Shown piece after piece: positions 6,950 through 14,438 of a stretch of 40,297 bases of DNA. Every line of letters starts with the position of its first letter. Position 1 is the stretch's first letter. The notes under the pieces were generated by a model that ran no database searches, was not told the origin of the DNA, and worked only from the letters and a program-made list of their open reading frames with translations. Source of the stretch: Actinomycetota bacterium (GTDB lineage Bacteria; Actinomycetota; Actinomycetes; S36-B12). The stretch spans positions 1 to 40,297 of the forward strand of contig CANFQC010000021.1 of assembly GCA_947449035.1 (NCBI GenBank). Direction: 5' to 3'. The translations under genes were made by a program, and so were the position numbers.

Positions 6950-8124
6950 CTGCCGTATCGAGGCAGGAACCGGTTGCAGACGTAGCCGCCCGTGCCACCA
7001 TTGGGCCAGTAGTCCCATGAAGGCGTGTAGCCGGTCGGGCACGCGGCGGCAGAGGTCGTGCGCCCTATCGCCTGCTGCCACATCGGTGTGGCTGCAGCGC
7101 TAGCCGGCAGGCCGATCCAGATCACCGACACGGTTCCCTCGGATGAGGATGATGGACCGTCCTGGTTGGTGACGTAGGCGTATCCATTCGAGATGGCGAC
7201 GTCTGTCGAAAGGGGATCTACTGTGATGGTGGCCTTCACCGTCCCCGATGCGGAGTCAACCACCGAGACTGTTCCGCCGAAGCAATTGGCGATGTAAATG
7301 CTCGAACCCTGCCCGGCGATTCCGGCAGGACCATTTCCGACCGAGATATTCCGTACCGTCTGGTTAAAGGTGGGTGAGCCGGGGTTAATGTCAATCACGG
7401 ATACCGAGTCATCGGTGAAGTTGGCGACGTACAGGAAACCCGCTACGGCACCGAGATTCATTGGTCCTTGGCCAACCGTGATCGTTTGTATGACGGTTCG
7501 ATAATCGAGCGAAGCAGGATTGATATCCACGACCGAGACAGTGGTACCCAACCCCCCACTTCCGTAGTTCGTCACGTAGGCGAGATTGCCCACGGCGGCA
7601 ATGCTCCAGGGGTAATCAAAGCCTGATGAGATCGTGGCCGCGACGGTGTTGAATTGTTGCGATGTGGGGTCAATGTTGATGACGGTTACCGAGCTTGCTG
7701 GACGATTGGCGACGTAGGCGAAGTTTCCGGCGATCGCCAGATTTTCAGGGTTGGGTCCGACTGGGATGGGGTAACCCGTCCCAGTGATCACCGCGTTGGT
7801 GTCGAGGTCGATGACGACGACTTCACTGTTCTGGTTCATCGTGACGTAGGCGTAATGGCCGGAGATGCCTACATCGACGGGGTGCGGTCCTACGGTGATC
7901 TGCTGCGTGACGGTGTTGGTGGTGAGATCAACTACTGACACTGTTCCTGGGGTGAAGTTCGCAACGTAGGCATAGTTACCGGCTATGGCCATGCCCAGTG
8001 GTGAGCCGCCGACCGGGATGGTGTCCACGACCGTGTTCAGAACTGCCGCATGAGCCGGTGAAGTGACTGCCGACAGTGGAAGAAGGAAAGTCAGGGTCGC
8101 AAAGGCGACCAGGGCTTTGCGCAT
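6946..8124 (-). CDS. Secreted YVTN-type beta-propeller protein with Cys/Trp C-terminal tail
   Basis: The 392-residue protein has a signal peptide (cleavage near AHA, residue 27) and then about seven blades of roughly 43-45 residues, each with the YAYVAN / YVTN / VSVVD signature of the 40-residue YVTN family beta-propeller. Such propellers are exported binding scaffolds; no enzyme motif is evident. The last 45 residues (348-392) form a separate tail, WQQAIGR, then ACPTGYTPSW, WPNGGTGG and YVCNR, with two cysteines. I recall similar endings on many exported actinobacterial proteins, which suggests a sorting or anchoring role (inference). The ATG at 8124 lies six bases after TAGGCT, a leaderless-type start. 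Its TAG stop shares CTAA at 6946-6949 with the opposite gene's TAA. Confidence 0.8.
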   Translation of the reverse strand: MRKALVAFATLTFLLPLSAVTSPAHAAVLNTVVDTIPVGGSPLGMAIAGNYAYVANFTPGTVSVVDLTTNTVTQQITVGPHPVDVGISGHYAYVTMNQNSEVVVIDLDTNAVITGTGYPIPVGPNPENLAIAGNFAYVANRPASSVTVINIDPTSQQFNTVAATISSGFDYPWSIAAVGNLAYVTNYGSGGLGTTVSVVDINPASLDYRTVIQTITVGQGPMNLGAVAGFLYVANFTDDSVSVIDINPGSPTFNQTVRNISVGNGPAGIAGQGSSIYIANCFGGTVSVVDSASGTVKATITVDPLSTDVAISNGYAYVTNQDGPSSSSEGTVSVIWIGLPASAAATPMWQQAIGRTTSAAACPTGYTPSWDYWPNGGTGGYVCNRFLPRYGS

Positions 8125-8130
8125 GACGGC

Positions 8131-8136
8131 AGCCTA
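8131..8136 (-). promoter_or_regulatory. -10 element TAGGCT, leaderless type
   Basis: On the minus strand TAGGCT is followed by six bases and the ATG at 8124 of the beta-propeller gene. It lies in the 22-base gap behind the crotonase gene, so the propeller gene need not depend on that gene's promoter. Confidence 0.5.
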
Positions 8137-8146
8137 ATGCTGTGTG

Positions 8147-8926
8147 CTATTCACCGCGGAAGTTTGGGGAGCGACGTTCCGTGAACGCGTCTCGCCCTTC
8201 CATGAAGTCCTTGCTTGCCCAGGCTTGCTCACGCAAGCGGAGCAGCTCAGCAACGTCTGCAGCTGCAGGTGAAGTCTGAGCAGAGATCTCAGCCTTGATT
8301 GAGGCCAATGACAGGGGCGCGCGAGAGGCGATCGTGCGTGCCAGGTCTCGAGCCGTCTCACGGGCGGAGGCGGGGGAGTCGCTGACTGCGTTGACCACGC
8401 CGAGCCGCTCGAGTCGGGCAGCCGTGACCGGTTCGGCGGTAAAGAACATCTCGCGAGCGATGTTGACCGGCAGCGCGGCTAAGAAGTCGGCGATACCGGC
8501 CGAGTCGTACGCGACTCCAAGCTTGGCGGGCGTGATGGCGAACGATGCCTCGTGGGTGGCCACGATCAGGTCACAGGACAGGGCGAGGTTGCATCCGCCA
8601 CCCCAGGATCCGCCGTCGACTACCGCGATAACAGGAATCGGGAGTTCCCTCAAGGTCGCGAGGGCGCGATCGAAGGGGCTGGTGGCCGGGTCTGGCATCG
8701 AGCCATCGGTCGGAAGTGACATGATGTCGAATCCGGCGCTCCAGACTCCGGAAACCGTCTGCGCTCCGAGGATCACGACACGTGAATCGTGGGCAGCCCG
8801 GGAAAGCGCCTCGATGAGCTCAATCAGAAGTTCGTCATTGAGAGCATTGCGACGCTCGGGGTTGGCGAGGTCAATGCAGGTGATGTGGTCGTCGGTAGAA
8901 ACCGACAGGTAGTGGTGCGCAGGCAA
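8147..8926 (-). CDS. Crotonase-family enzyme resembling methylmalonyl-CoA decarboxylase
   Basis: The 259-residue protein is an enoyl-CoA hydratase/isomerase superfamily member: ERRNALN near residue 26, SAGFDI, the oxyanion segment GGSWGGGCNLAL, and TPAKLGVAYDSAGI. Several blocks align by eye with E. coli ScpB, methylmalonyl-CoA decarboxylase: the SAGxDI stretch, SxWGGxxxxxxSxDLI, the TPxxLGVxY tyrosine block, FTAxPxTAxR, and the C-terminal EGxxAFxERRxPNF. The ScpB histidine of SAGHDI is Phe here. The hydratase glutamates are not where they would be in FadB-type enzymes, so simple hydratase activity is doubtful. The start appears to be TTG at 8926, seven bases after the upstream DUF7455 stop, implying an operon. 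The CoA-enzyme fold is certain; the substrate is tentative. Confidence 0.7.
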   Translation of the reverse strand: MPAHHYLSVSTDDHITCIDLANPERRNALNDELLIELIEALSRAAHDSRVVILGAQTVSGVWSAGFDIMSLPTDGSMPDPATSPFDRALATLRELPIPVIAVVDGGSWGGGCNLALSCDLIVATHEASFAITPAKLGVAYDSAGIADFLAALPVNIAREMFFTAEPVTAARLERLGVVNAVSDSPASARETARDLARTIASRAPLSLASIKAEISAQTSPAAADVAELLRLREQAWASKDFMEGRDAFTERRSPNFRGE

Positions 8927-8933
8927 GAAGTGA

Positions 8934-9152
8934 CTAGCGCTCGTCGACGGGGGCGACAGCAGTCAGCTTGTGAGTCTCGTCGACAACCTCGGCGGCCTGG
9001 GGACGCAGTTTCTCCTCATGCGCATTCCAGTGATGGCTGCAGAACAGGAGGTCAGAACCGCCGGGGAGTACGACACGCACGTACGCCTGGGCACCGCAGC
9101 GATCGCAGCGATCGGTAGCGCTCAGGACAGGAGTAGCGAATGTCGTGGTCAT
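8934..9152 (-). CDS. DUF7455 family small zinc-ribbon-like protein
   Basis: The 72-residue protein has CDRCGAQAYVRV and, after a short hairpin, LLFCSHHWNAHE, giving a Cys2-Cys-His-type metal site, and a charged C-terminal tail. This matches the small actinobacterial family DUF7455, which I recall lying next to parE and the principal sigma gene in Streptomyces; the same setting is found here. The role is unknown. GGAGG about six bases before the ATG supports the start. It is divergent from parE and appears co-transcribed with the downstream crotonase. An inverted repeat at 9172-9186 lies about 20 bases upstream of the start. Confidence 0.8.
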   Translation of the reverse strand: MTTTFATPVLSATDRCDRCGAQAYVRVVLPGGSDLLFCSHHWNAHEEKLRPQAAEVVDETHKLTAVAPVDER

Positions 9153-9171
9153 GCTCTACCTCCGTAATCGG

Positions 9172-9186
9172 CCAGTTCTTAACTGG
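9172..9186. promoter_or_regulatory. Perfect inverted repeat upstream of the DUF7455 gene
   Basis: CCAGTTCTTAACTGG has two 6-bp arms around a 3-base centre. It ends 20 bases before the DUF7455 start, where an operator would be expected. The protein that might bind it is unknown. Confidence 0.4.
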
Positions 9187-9267
9187 AGTAACAGTCTCCC
9201 ATGGTGGTGCTATTCCCGAGTCGCCACGCCGACCGCGTTCGCCCACAGCGCAGGGCGCTCGCGCCCT

Positions 9268-9283
9268 TGTGAATTGGTTCACG
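9268..9283. promoter_or_regulatory. CRP/GlxR-like site upstream of parE
   Basis: TGTGA-ATTGGT-TCACG matches nine of ten conserved positions of the CRP consensus TGTGA-N6-TCACA, and its core GTGAA-TTGG-TTCAC is a perfect dyad. The centre is about 69 bases before the predicted parE transcription start. A GC-rich dyad (AGGGCGC-TC-GCGCCCT, 9252-9267) abuts it. Confidence 0.4.
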
Positions 9284-9332
9284 CCAGGCCTCTTCCACCA
9301 TGTCGGTCAGCGGATCTGTCGGTCTGGCGCAA

Positions 9333-9338
9333 TAGGTT
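9333..9338 (+). promoter_or_regulatory. -10 element TAGGTT, leaderless type (parE)
   Basis: TAGGTT is followed by six bases and the parE ATG at 9345. No ribosome-binding sequence is visible in those six bases. Confidence 0.5.
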
Positions 9339-9344
9339 CGCGTC

Positions 9345-11438
9345 ATGGCTTCCGCATCCAAGACCTCCGCACCTAAGGAGCCCTCGGGCTACTCGGCCAA
9401 GAACCTGGCCGTCCTCGAGGGCCTGGAGGCCGTGCGCAAGCGCCCAGGCATGTACATCGGCTCCAACGACGGTCGTGGTCTCATGCACTGCCTCTGGGAG
9501 ATCGTCGACAACGCGGTCGATGAGGCACTGGGCGGTCACTGCACCTCGATCATCATCACCTTGCACCCCGACGGCTCCGCTGAGGTCGCCGACGACGGCC
9601 GAGGTATCCCTGTCGATATCGAGCCCAAGACGAAGCTCACGGGCGTTGAGGTCGTGCTGACCAAGCTCCACGCTGGCGGCAAGTTCGGCGGCGGTTCGTA
9701 CGCGGCCTCAGGCGGCCTGCACGGCGTGGGCGCCTCGGTGGTCAACGCCCTGTCAGCTCGCCTTGATGTCGAGGTTGATCGCGGCGGCAAGATCCATGTG
9801 ATGTCGTTCAAGCGCGGCGTGCCCGGCATCTTCGATGCCGATGGCCCCGATGCCGAATTCACCAAGAAGAGCGGACTGCAAATTGGCGGGAAGTGCCCGC
9901 GAACCCGCACTGGCACACGTGTGCGCTGGTGGGCCGATAAGCAGACCTTCACCAAAGATGCCGCCTACGACCGCGAGCAACTACGTGACCGAGCCATCCA
10001 GAGCACCTTCCTCGTGCCCGGACTCAAGATCACCGTGCACGATCTGCGCGACCCGTCCGACATTCTCGAGGAGACCTTCCAGCACAAGGGCGGCATCGGC
10101 GAATACGTCGAGTCGATCTCCACGGGTGAGCCCGTGTGCTCGGTGATTCGGCTCCAGGGATCAGGCCACTTCGCCGAGACCGTGCCGGTGCTCGACGACA
10201 AGGGTCACATGCACTCACAAGAGGTCCAGCGAGACCTGGGCGTCGATATCGCCCTGCGCTGGGATACCGGCTACGACAGCAACCTGCGCTCCTTCGTCAA
10301 CGTGGTGGCCACGCCCAAGGGCGGCACGCACGTCATCGGCTTCGAACGCAGCATCGTCAAGGTGTTCAATGACCAGCTTCGAGCCGCGAAGATCCTGCGG
10401 GCCACCGAGGACAACATCACCAAGGACGACGTCATGGAGGGCCTCACCGCGGTCGTGGCCATTCGCCTGGCCGAGCCGCAGTTCGAGGGCCAGACCAAGG
10501 AGATCCTGGGCACCCCGGCAGCCACGCGCATCGTCGGCAACGTCGTGGCCAAGGAGCTCGCCGCCTGGTTCACGAACCCTCCGCGGGGCGAGAAGGCAGC
10601 TGCCAAGGCTGTCCTCGAGAAGTCGGCAAACGCCATGCGTGCCCGTATCGCCGCGCGCACCCATCGCGATACGCAGCGCCGCAAGACCGCCCTCGAGTCG
10701 TCGGCACTGCCCGCCAAGCTCGTCGACTGCCGCGCTGACGACGTCGAGCGCACCGAACTCTTCATCGTGGAGGGCGACAGCGCCCTGGGTACGGCCAAGG
10801 TGGCACGCAATGCCGACTACCAGGCACTGCTGCCGATTCGCGGCAAGATCCTCAACGTCCAGAAGTCATCCTTGGCCGACATGCTCAAGAACAACGAGTG
10901 CGCATCGATCATCCAGGTCATCGGTGCCGGTTCAGGTCGCTCCTTCGAGCTCGACCAAGCGCGCTACGGCAAGGTCATCTTGATGTCTGACGCTGATGTC
11001 GACGGCGCGCATATTCGCTGCCTGCTGCTGACCTTGATTCATCGCTACATGCGTCCGCTTCTTGATGCTGGGCGGGTGTTTGCTGCTGTTCCTCCGCTGC
11101 ATCGTCTCGAGATCATCAACGCGGGCAGCAAGGCCAATGAGGTCGTCTACACGTACTCAGATGCAGAAATGAAGTCATTGCTTGTCGATGCTGACAAGCG
11201 CGGCAAGCGGGTGAAGGATCCCGTCCAGCGCTACAAGGGTTTGGGTGAAATGGACGCCTCCCAGTTGCGCGAGACCACCATGGATCCGGCTCACCGCACG
11301 CTGCGACGAATCTCGGTGTCTGATGCTCAGGCAGCTGAGGAGGTCTTCGACCTGCTCATGGGCAATGATGTCGCTCCGCGCAAGGAGTTCATCGTCGACG
11401 GTGCTGCGGGGCTCGATCGCGACCGCATTGACGCATAG
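9345..11438 (+). CDS. parE: DNA topoisomerase IV subunit B (GyrB-type ATPase)
   Basis: The 697-residue type II topoisomerase B subunit drives DNA decatenation together with ParC. Visible motifs: GLEAVRKRPGMYIGS, the ATP-binding EIVDNAVDEAL and DDGRGIPVD, the glycine-rich lid GLHGVGASVVNALS, the TOPRIM glutamate in VEGDSAL (E476) and metal-binding MSDADVDGAHI (D549, D551, D553), then the tail QRYKGLGEM. I call it parE rather than gyrB because a GyrA-like partner lies 3 kb away, as with the second topoisomerase pair beside hrdB in Streptomyces; gyrB is normally near the origin. The protein starts at the usual family N-terminus with a leaderless-type promoter. A tree with GyrB would settle the paralogue. 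Confidence 0.9.
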   Translation: MASASKTSAPKEPSGYSAKNLAVLEGLEAVRKRPGMYIGSNDGRGLMHCLWEIVDNAVDEALGGHCTSIIITLHPDGSAEVADDGRGIPVDIEPKTKLTGVEVVLTKLHAGGKFGGGSYAASGGLHGVGASVVNALSARLDVEVDRGGKIHVMSFKRGVPGIFDADGPDAEFTKKSGLQIGGKCPRTRTGTRVRWWADKQTFTKDAAYDREQLRDRAIQSTFLVPGLKITVHDLRDPSDILEETFQHKGGIGEYVESISTGEPVCSVIRLQGSGHFAETVPVLDDKGHMHSQEVQRDLGVDIALRWDTGYDSNLRSFVNVVATPKGGTHVIGFERSIVKVFNDQLRAAKILRATEDNITKDDVMEGLTAVVAIRLAEPQFEGQTKEILGTPAATRIVGNVVAKELAAWFTNPPRGEKAAAKAVLEKSANAMRARIAARTHRDTQRRKTALESSALPAKLVDCRADDVERTELFIVEGDSALGTAKVARNADYQALLPIRGKILNVQKSSLADMLKNNECASIIQVIGAGSGRSFELDQARYGKVILMSDADVDGAHIRCLLLTLIHRYMRPLLDAGRVFAAVPPLHRLEIINAGSKANEVVYTYSDAEMKSLLVDADKRGKRVKDPVQRYKGLGEMDASQLRETTMDPAHRTLRRISVSDAQAAEEVFDLLMGNDVAPRKEFIVDGAAGLDRDRIDA

Positions 11439-11467
11439 GTGCGCCACCTAGCCAATCGGGTTAAGGC

Positions 11468-11980
11468 TCAGCCGTGATGGATGTTCAGGCGACCGGTGCG
11501 CACGTCGTAGATCGCTCCGCCGACCTGGAGGTCCTTCGGCAATAGCGGGAAAGCCCGAATCCGATCGAGATCGGTCTGCAGAGCTGATACCTGGTTGTCG
11601 ACCGTCCGAAACTCAATGCTGCGGGTGTCGACGTCGAAGCGTTCCTTGATTTCCGCGTGGATCGCCGCCTCGGTGCCGCTGGCCATCTTGCACTCGGTGT
11701 GCGGCATGACGAGCACGCGATTGACGTTCAGCAGGTAGCTGGCGAGGACCAAAGTACGCAAGACGTCATCGGTGACGCGAGCGCCGGCGTTACGAATGAT
11801 CTTGACGTCGCCTGCTTCCATTCCGACAACCGCGAGAGGGGCGATGCGGCTGTCCATGCAGGTGATGATGGCCAGGCCCTTGGCTGCGATACCCGTGAGT
11901 GCACTGGCAGCGAAGCCGGCCTCGTGGGCCTGGTTGCTCGCCAGGACGTCAGCAAAGGCGTCGGTCGGGAAGTCGGTCAT
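11468..11980 (-). CDS. Beta-class carbonic anhydrase
   Basis: The 170-residue cytoplasmic enzyme interconverts carbon dioxide and bicarbonate with zinc. The metal ligands and Asp-Arg dyad are all present: CMDSRI (C41, D43, R45) and HTECKM (H94, C97). The short form without long extensions resembles the small mycobacterial beta enzymes of the Rv1284 kind. The ATG at 11980 is six bases behind TAGAGT on the minus strand, a leaderless-type start. It is convergent with parE (29 bases apart) and divergent from the ferredoxin reductase. A second, gamma-class homologue lies at 20826-21344. Confidence 0.9.
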   Translation of the reverse strand: MTDFPTDAFADVLASNQAHEAGFAASALTGIAAKGLAIITCMDSRIAPLAVVGMEAGDVKIIRNAGARVTDDVLRTLVLASYLLNVNRVLVMPHTECKMASGTEAAIHAEIKERFDVDTRSIEFRTVDNQVSALQTDLDRIRAFPLLPKDLQVGGAIYDVRTGRLNIHHG

Positions 11981-11986
11981 GGCCGA

Positions 11987-11992
11987 ACTCTA
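11987..11992 (-). promoter_or_regulatory. -10 element TAGAGT, leaderless type (carbonic anhydrase)
   Basis: On the minus strand TAGAGT precedes the ATG at 11980 by six bases. The rest of the 152-base divergent gap to 12132 shows no clear second promoter; CATCGT at 12089-12094 is a weak -10 candidate for the reductase gene. Confidence 0.5.
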
Positions 11993-12132
11993 GGGGGTCA
12001 CGACGTGGCTCACGGGATGCGCCATGGGGCGTTGCGTGCACGTGGTCATCGTCACAGTGGCGTGGATGAGCCCCTAGGTCCCTTCGTCTGTGGCATCGTT
12101 CGGGAACCAGCACGCCCCATGGAGGAGTCGGA

Positions 12133-13488
12133 ATGTCACGAGCGCTCAGAGTTGCCGTCATCGGTTCAGGCCCGTCGGGCATGTACGCCGCCGATGCCCT
12201 CGTGGGCCAGACCGATGTTCCGGTGACCGTCGACGTCATCGACAAGCTTCCGGTGCCCTTTGGGCTCGTGCGTTATGGCGTGGCTCCTGACCACCACAGC
12301 ATTCGCTCGGTGCGCGACACCCTCGACAAGACCCTCGACAAGCCTGGTGTGCGATTCATCGGCAATCTCGAGGTGGGCACTGACATCAGTGTCGCCGAAC
12401 TCCATGAGTACTTCGATGCCGTGATCTTCACCTACGGGGCTTCTCGAGACCGTCGCCTGGGCATCCCCGGTGAGGATCTCGCCGGCAGTGTGGCCGCAAC
12501 CGACTTCGTCGCCTGGTACTGCGGCCATCCCGAGGCCGATCGCGCGGAGTTCGAGACCCTTGTGCCCTCGGCAACCGCGGCAGTCGTCGTCGGCGTGGGC
12601 AACGTCGCTGTCGACGTCACGAGAGTGCTCGGCAAGACGGTCGCGGAGCTCAATGACACTGACATGCCCCAACACGTCTTCGACACTCTCGATAAGAGCG
12701 GGATCACCGACATCTACGTTCTCGGCCGCCGCGGCCCGGCGCAGGCGACCTTCACGACCAAGGAACTCAAGGAACTCGGCGAGCTCGCTGACGCTGACGT
12801 GATCATCGATCCCGCAGTAATGGAACTCGATGCCTTCAGCGCTGAGCAGGCTGCAGCCGACAAGGCCACGGCACGCAACGTCGAGGTCATGCGCGAATGG
12901 TCAACTCGCACTCCCGAAGGCAAGCGCCGTCGCATCCACCTGCACTTCTTTGCTCGCCCCGTCGAGATGACTGGTGACGATCGCGTGCGCCAGGTCGTGG
13001 TCGAACGCACGGCACTCGATGCAACCGGCGGCGCTTCAGGCACGGGCGAGATGTACACGGTTGATGCGGACTTCGTCGTGCGTAGCGTCGGCTACCGCGG
13101 CACGGCGCTCGATGAAGTGCCCTTCGACTCGGGCAAGAACGTGATCCCCAGTTCCGAGGGACGCGTGCAACGCGATGGCGTGACCGTGCCGGGCGAGTAC
13201 GTCGCTGGCTGGATCAAGCGCGGGCCGACAGGCATCATCGGCACCAATAAGAAGTGTGCGGTCGGCACGGTGGCATCACTGCTCGAGGATGTCAGTGCGA
13301 ATCTGCTGCCGGCAGCGCCGCAGGGCACCATCGAGGAGTTCGACGCTCGTATTGCCGGCATTGAGACCGTCGACACCGCCGGCTGGCGTTCGATCGACAA
13401 GGCCGAGCGTGCCTTGGGTGAGTCAGCAGGGCGGGCGCGTACCTCGCTGCATACCGAGGCCGACATGCTCGCCGCTGCGAAGGCCTAG
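12133..13488 (+). CDS. fprA: Ferredoxin-NADP reductase, FprA/adrenodoxin-reductase type
   Basis: The 451-residue flavoenzyme moves electrons between NADPH and ferredoxin. FAD-binding GSGPSG (11-16) follows the first strand, then the family signature VPFGLVRYGVAPDH, the NADP-site VVGVGNVAVDVTR, LGRRGPAQATFT, and the C-terminal AGWIKRGPTGIIGTNKKCA. All match mycobacterial FprA. GGAGGAG lies about six bases before the ATG, a strong ribosome site. It ends in CTAG, shared with the stop of the convergent sucrase/ferredoxin-like gene. The partner ferredoxin is not in the window, though that convergent gene encodes an iron-sulfur-type protein. Confidence 0.9.
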   Translation: MSRALRVAVIGSGPSGMYAADALVGQTDVPVTVDVIDKLPVPFGLVRYGVAPDHHSIRSVRDTLDKTLDKPGVRFIGNLEVGTDISVAELHEYFDAVIFTYGASRDRRLGIPGEDLAGSVAATDFVAWYCGHPEADRAEFETLVPSATAAVVVGVGNVAVDVTRVLGKTVAELNDTDMPQHVFDTLDKSGITDIYVLGRRGPAQATFTTKELKELGELADADVIIDPAVMELDAFSAEQAAADKATARNVEVMREWSTRTPEGKRRRIHLHFFARPVEMTGDDRVRQVVVERTALDATGGASGTGEMYTVDADFVVRSVGYRGTALDEVPFDSGKNVIPSSEGRVQRDGVTVPGEYVAGWIKRGPTGIIGTNKKCAVGTVASLLEDVSANLLPAAPQGTIEEFDARIAGIETVDTAGWRSIDKAERALGESAGRARTSLHTEADMLAAAKA

Positions 13489-14438
13489 CGCCAGTTCGCG
13501 CTCTCGCTCATTGCCACAGGTATCCATGCGGTACCGGTGACAGGCTCCTTGCCACATGACTCCGCTCGGGCGGCAATCTCCTGCGTGCGCACGCTGACCC
13601 GCCATGAGCGGCCGTCGCGATGACGCACCTCGGCCATCAACTGTGCGAGATTCTCGAAGCGCACACCCGCACGTACGGGTACAGCGCGGTCATCAAGGAC
13701 CCACAAGACATCCAGGGCATTCTCTGCGCGCTCCTGGATCACTCCGCGCACATGAGCCTCGGCGACCTGGAGGGGCTGCGGCCACGCTGATCGGCCACGG
13801 TACGAGTCTGTCGTGATCTCGCGCGCGAATGCCGCTGCGTGGATCTCCAGAGCGCGCTCTGTAGTCAGGCGGCCCCAGACGGCACCGGAAGGAATGGTCA
13901 GTGCGGTGGGAGCAAAGCGGTGACCACCCAGGTGGCTGCATTCCCACACCGATGATCGAACTTCGGCCGGGAGAGCCTCGTGAACGGCAGCAATGAGAGC
14001 CCGACCGTGAATCGCGCAGCACGTATCGCGCCCACTGTGGGTGCAGATGAACATCGTGGGGTCGGCGACCTTGGTGCCAATCGGCGGAAGCTGGCCCTGG
14101 GCCATCGCGGCGAAATCCCAGGTGGCAAGTTCGCTGAGATCGCGGATGAGTCCGTGTCGCATCCAGCAGTCACCGGGGCTGGTGTGCACGACCCACACGT
14201 TGTGCTCGGTGATCGTGCGATCAGTGCGATCGGGATGACGAGCCAAGAGCAGCGAGGTACCGGTGCCTTCGGCCCGCTCGATCAACTGCTGACCGAGAAC
14301 AGGGTCAATCGTGCTTTCGAGCAGCGCCTGGCGACCCCACGGCCCGGGCTGTTCGATGATCACCCAGCACTGGGCTACCTGTGCTGTGCCTGACAGCGGC
14401 TCGCTGACGGCCAGGGAATCGAGTGAGCAGGTGCTCAT
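13485..14438 (-). CDS. Sucrase/ferredoxin-like family protein
   Basis: The 317-residue protein fits the sucrase/ferredoxin-like family (PF06999), thioredoxin-fold proteins related to 2Fe-2S ferredoxins. Key parts: GPWGRQALLES near residue 32, ICTHSGRDTCCAIHGR with three cysteines, and WECSHLGGHRFAPT with Cys and His residues, which form the probable metal centre. The C-terminal part reads HRDGRSWRV and has a late cysteine. The name is historical; sucrase activity is not implied. The start overlaps the parC stop as TGATG, so it is translated with parC. It also overlaps fprA by four bases at its end. A redox link to FprA is possible but is only inference from position. Confidence 0.82.
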   Translation of the reverse strand: MSTCSLDSLAVSEPLSGTAQVAQCWVIIEQPGPWGRQALLESTIDPVLGQQLIERAEGTGTSLLLARHPDRTDRTITEHNVWVVHTSPGDCWMRHGLIRDLSELATWDFAAMAQGQLPPIGTKVADPTMFICTHSGRDTCCAIHGRALIAAVHEALPAEVRSSVWECSHLGGHRFAPTALTIPSGAVWGRLTTERALEIHAAAFAREITTDSYRGRSAWPQPLQVAEAHVRGVIQERAENALDVLWVLDDRAVPVRAGVRFENLAQLMAEVRHRDGRSWRVSVRTQEIAARAESCGKEPVTGTAWIPVAMSESANWR

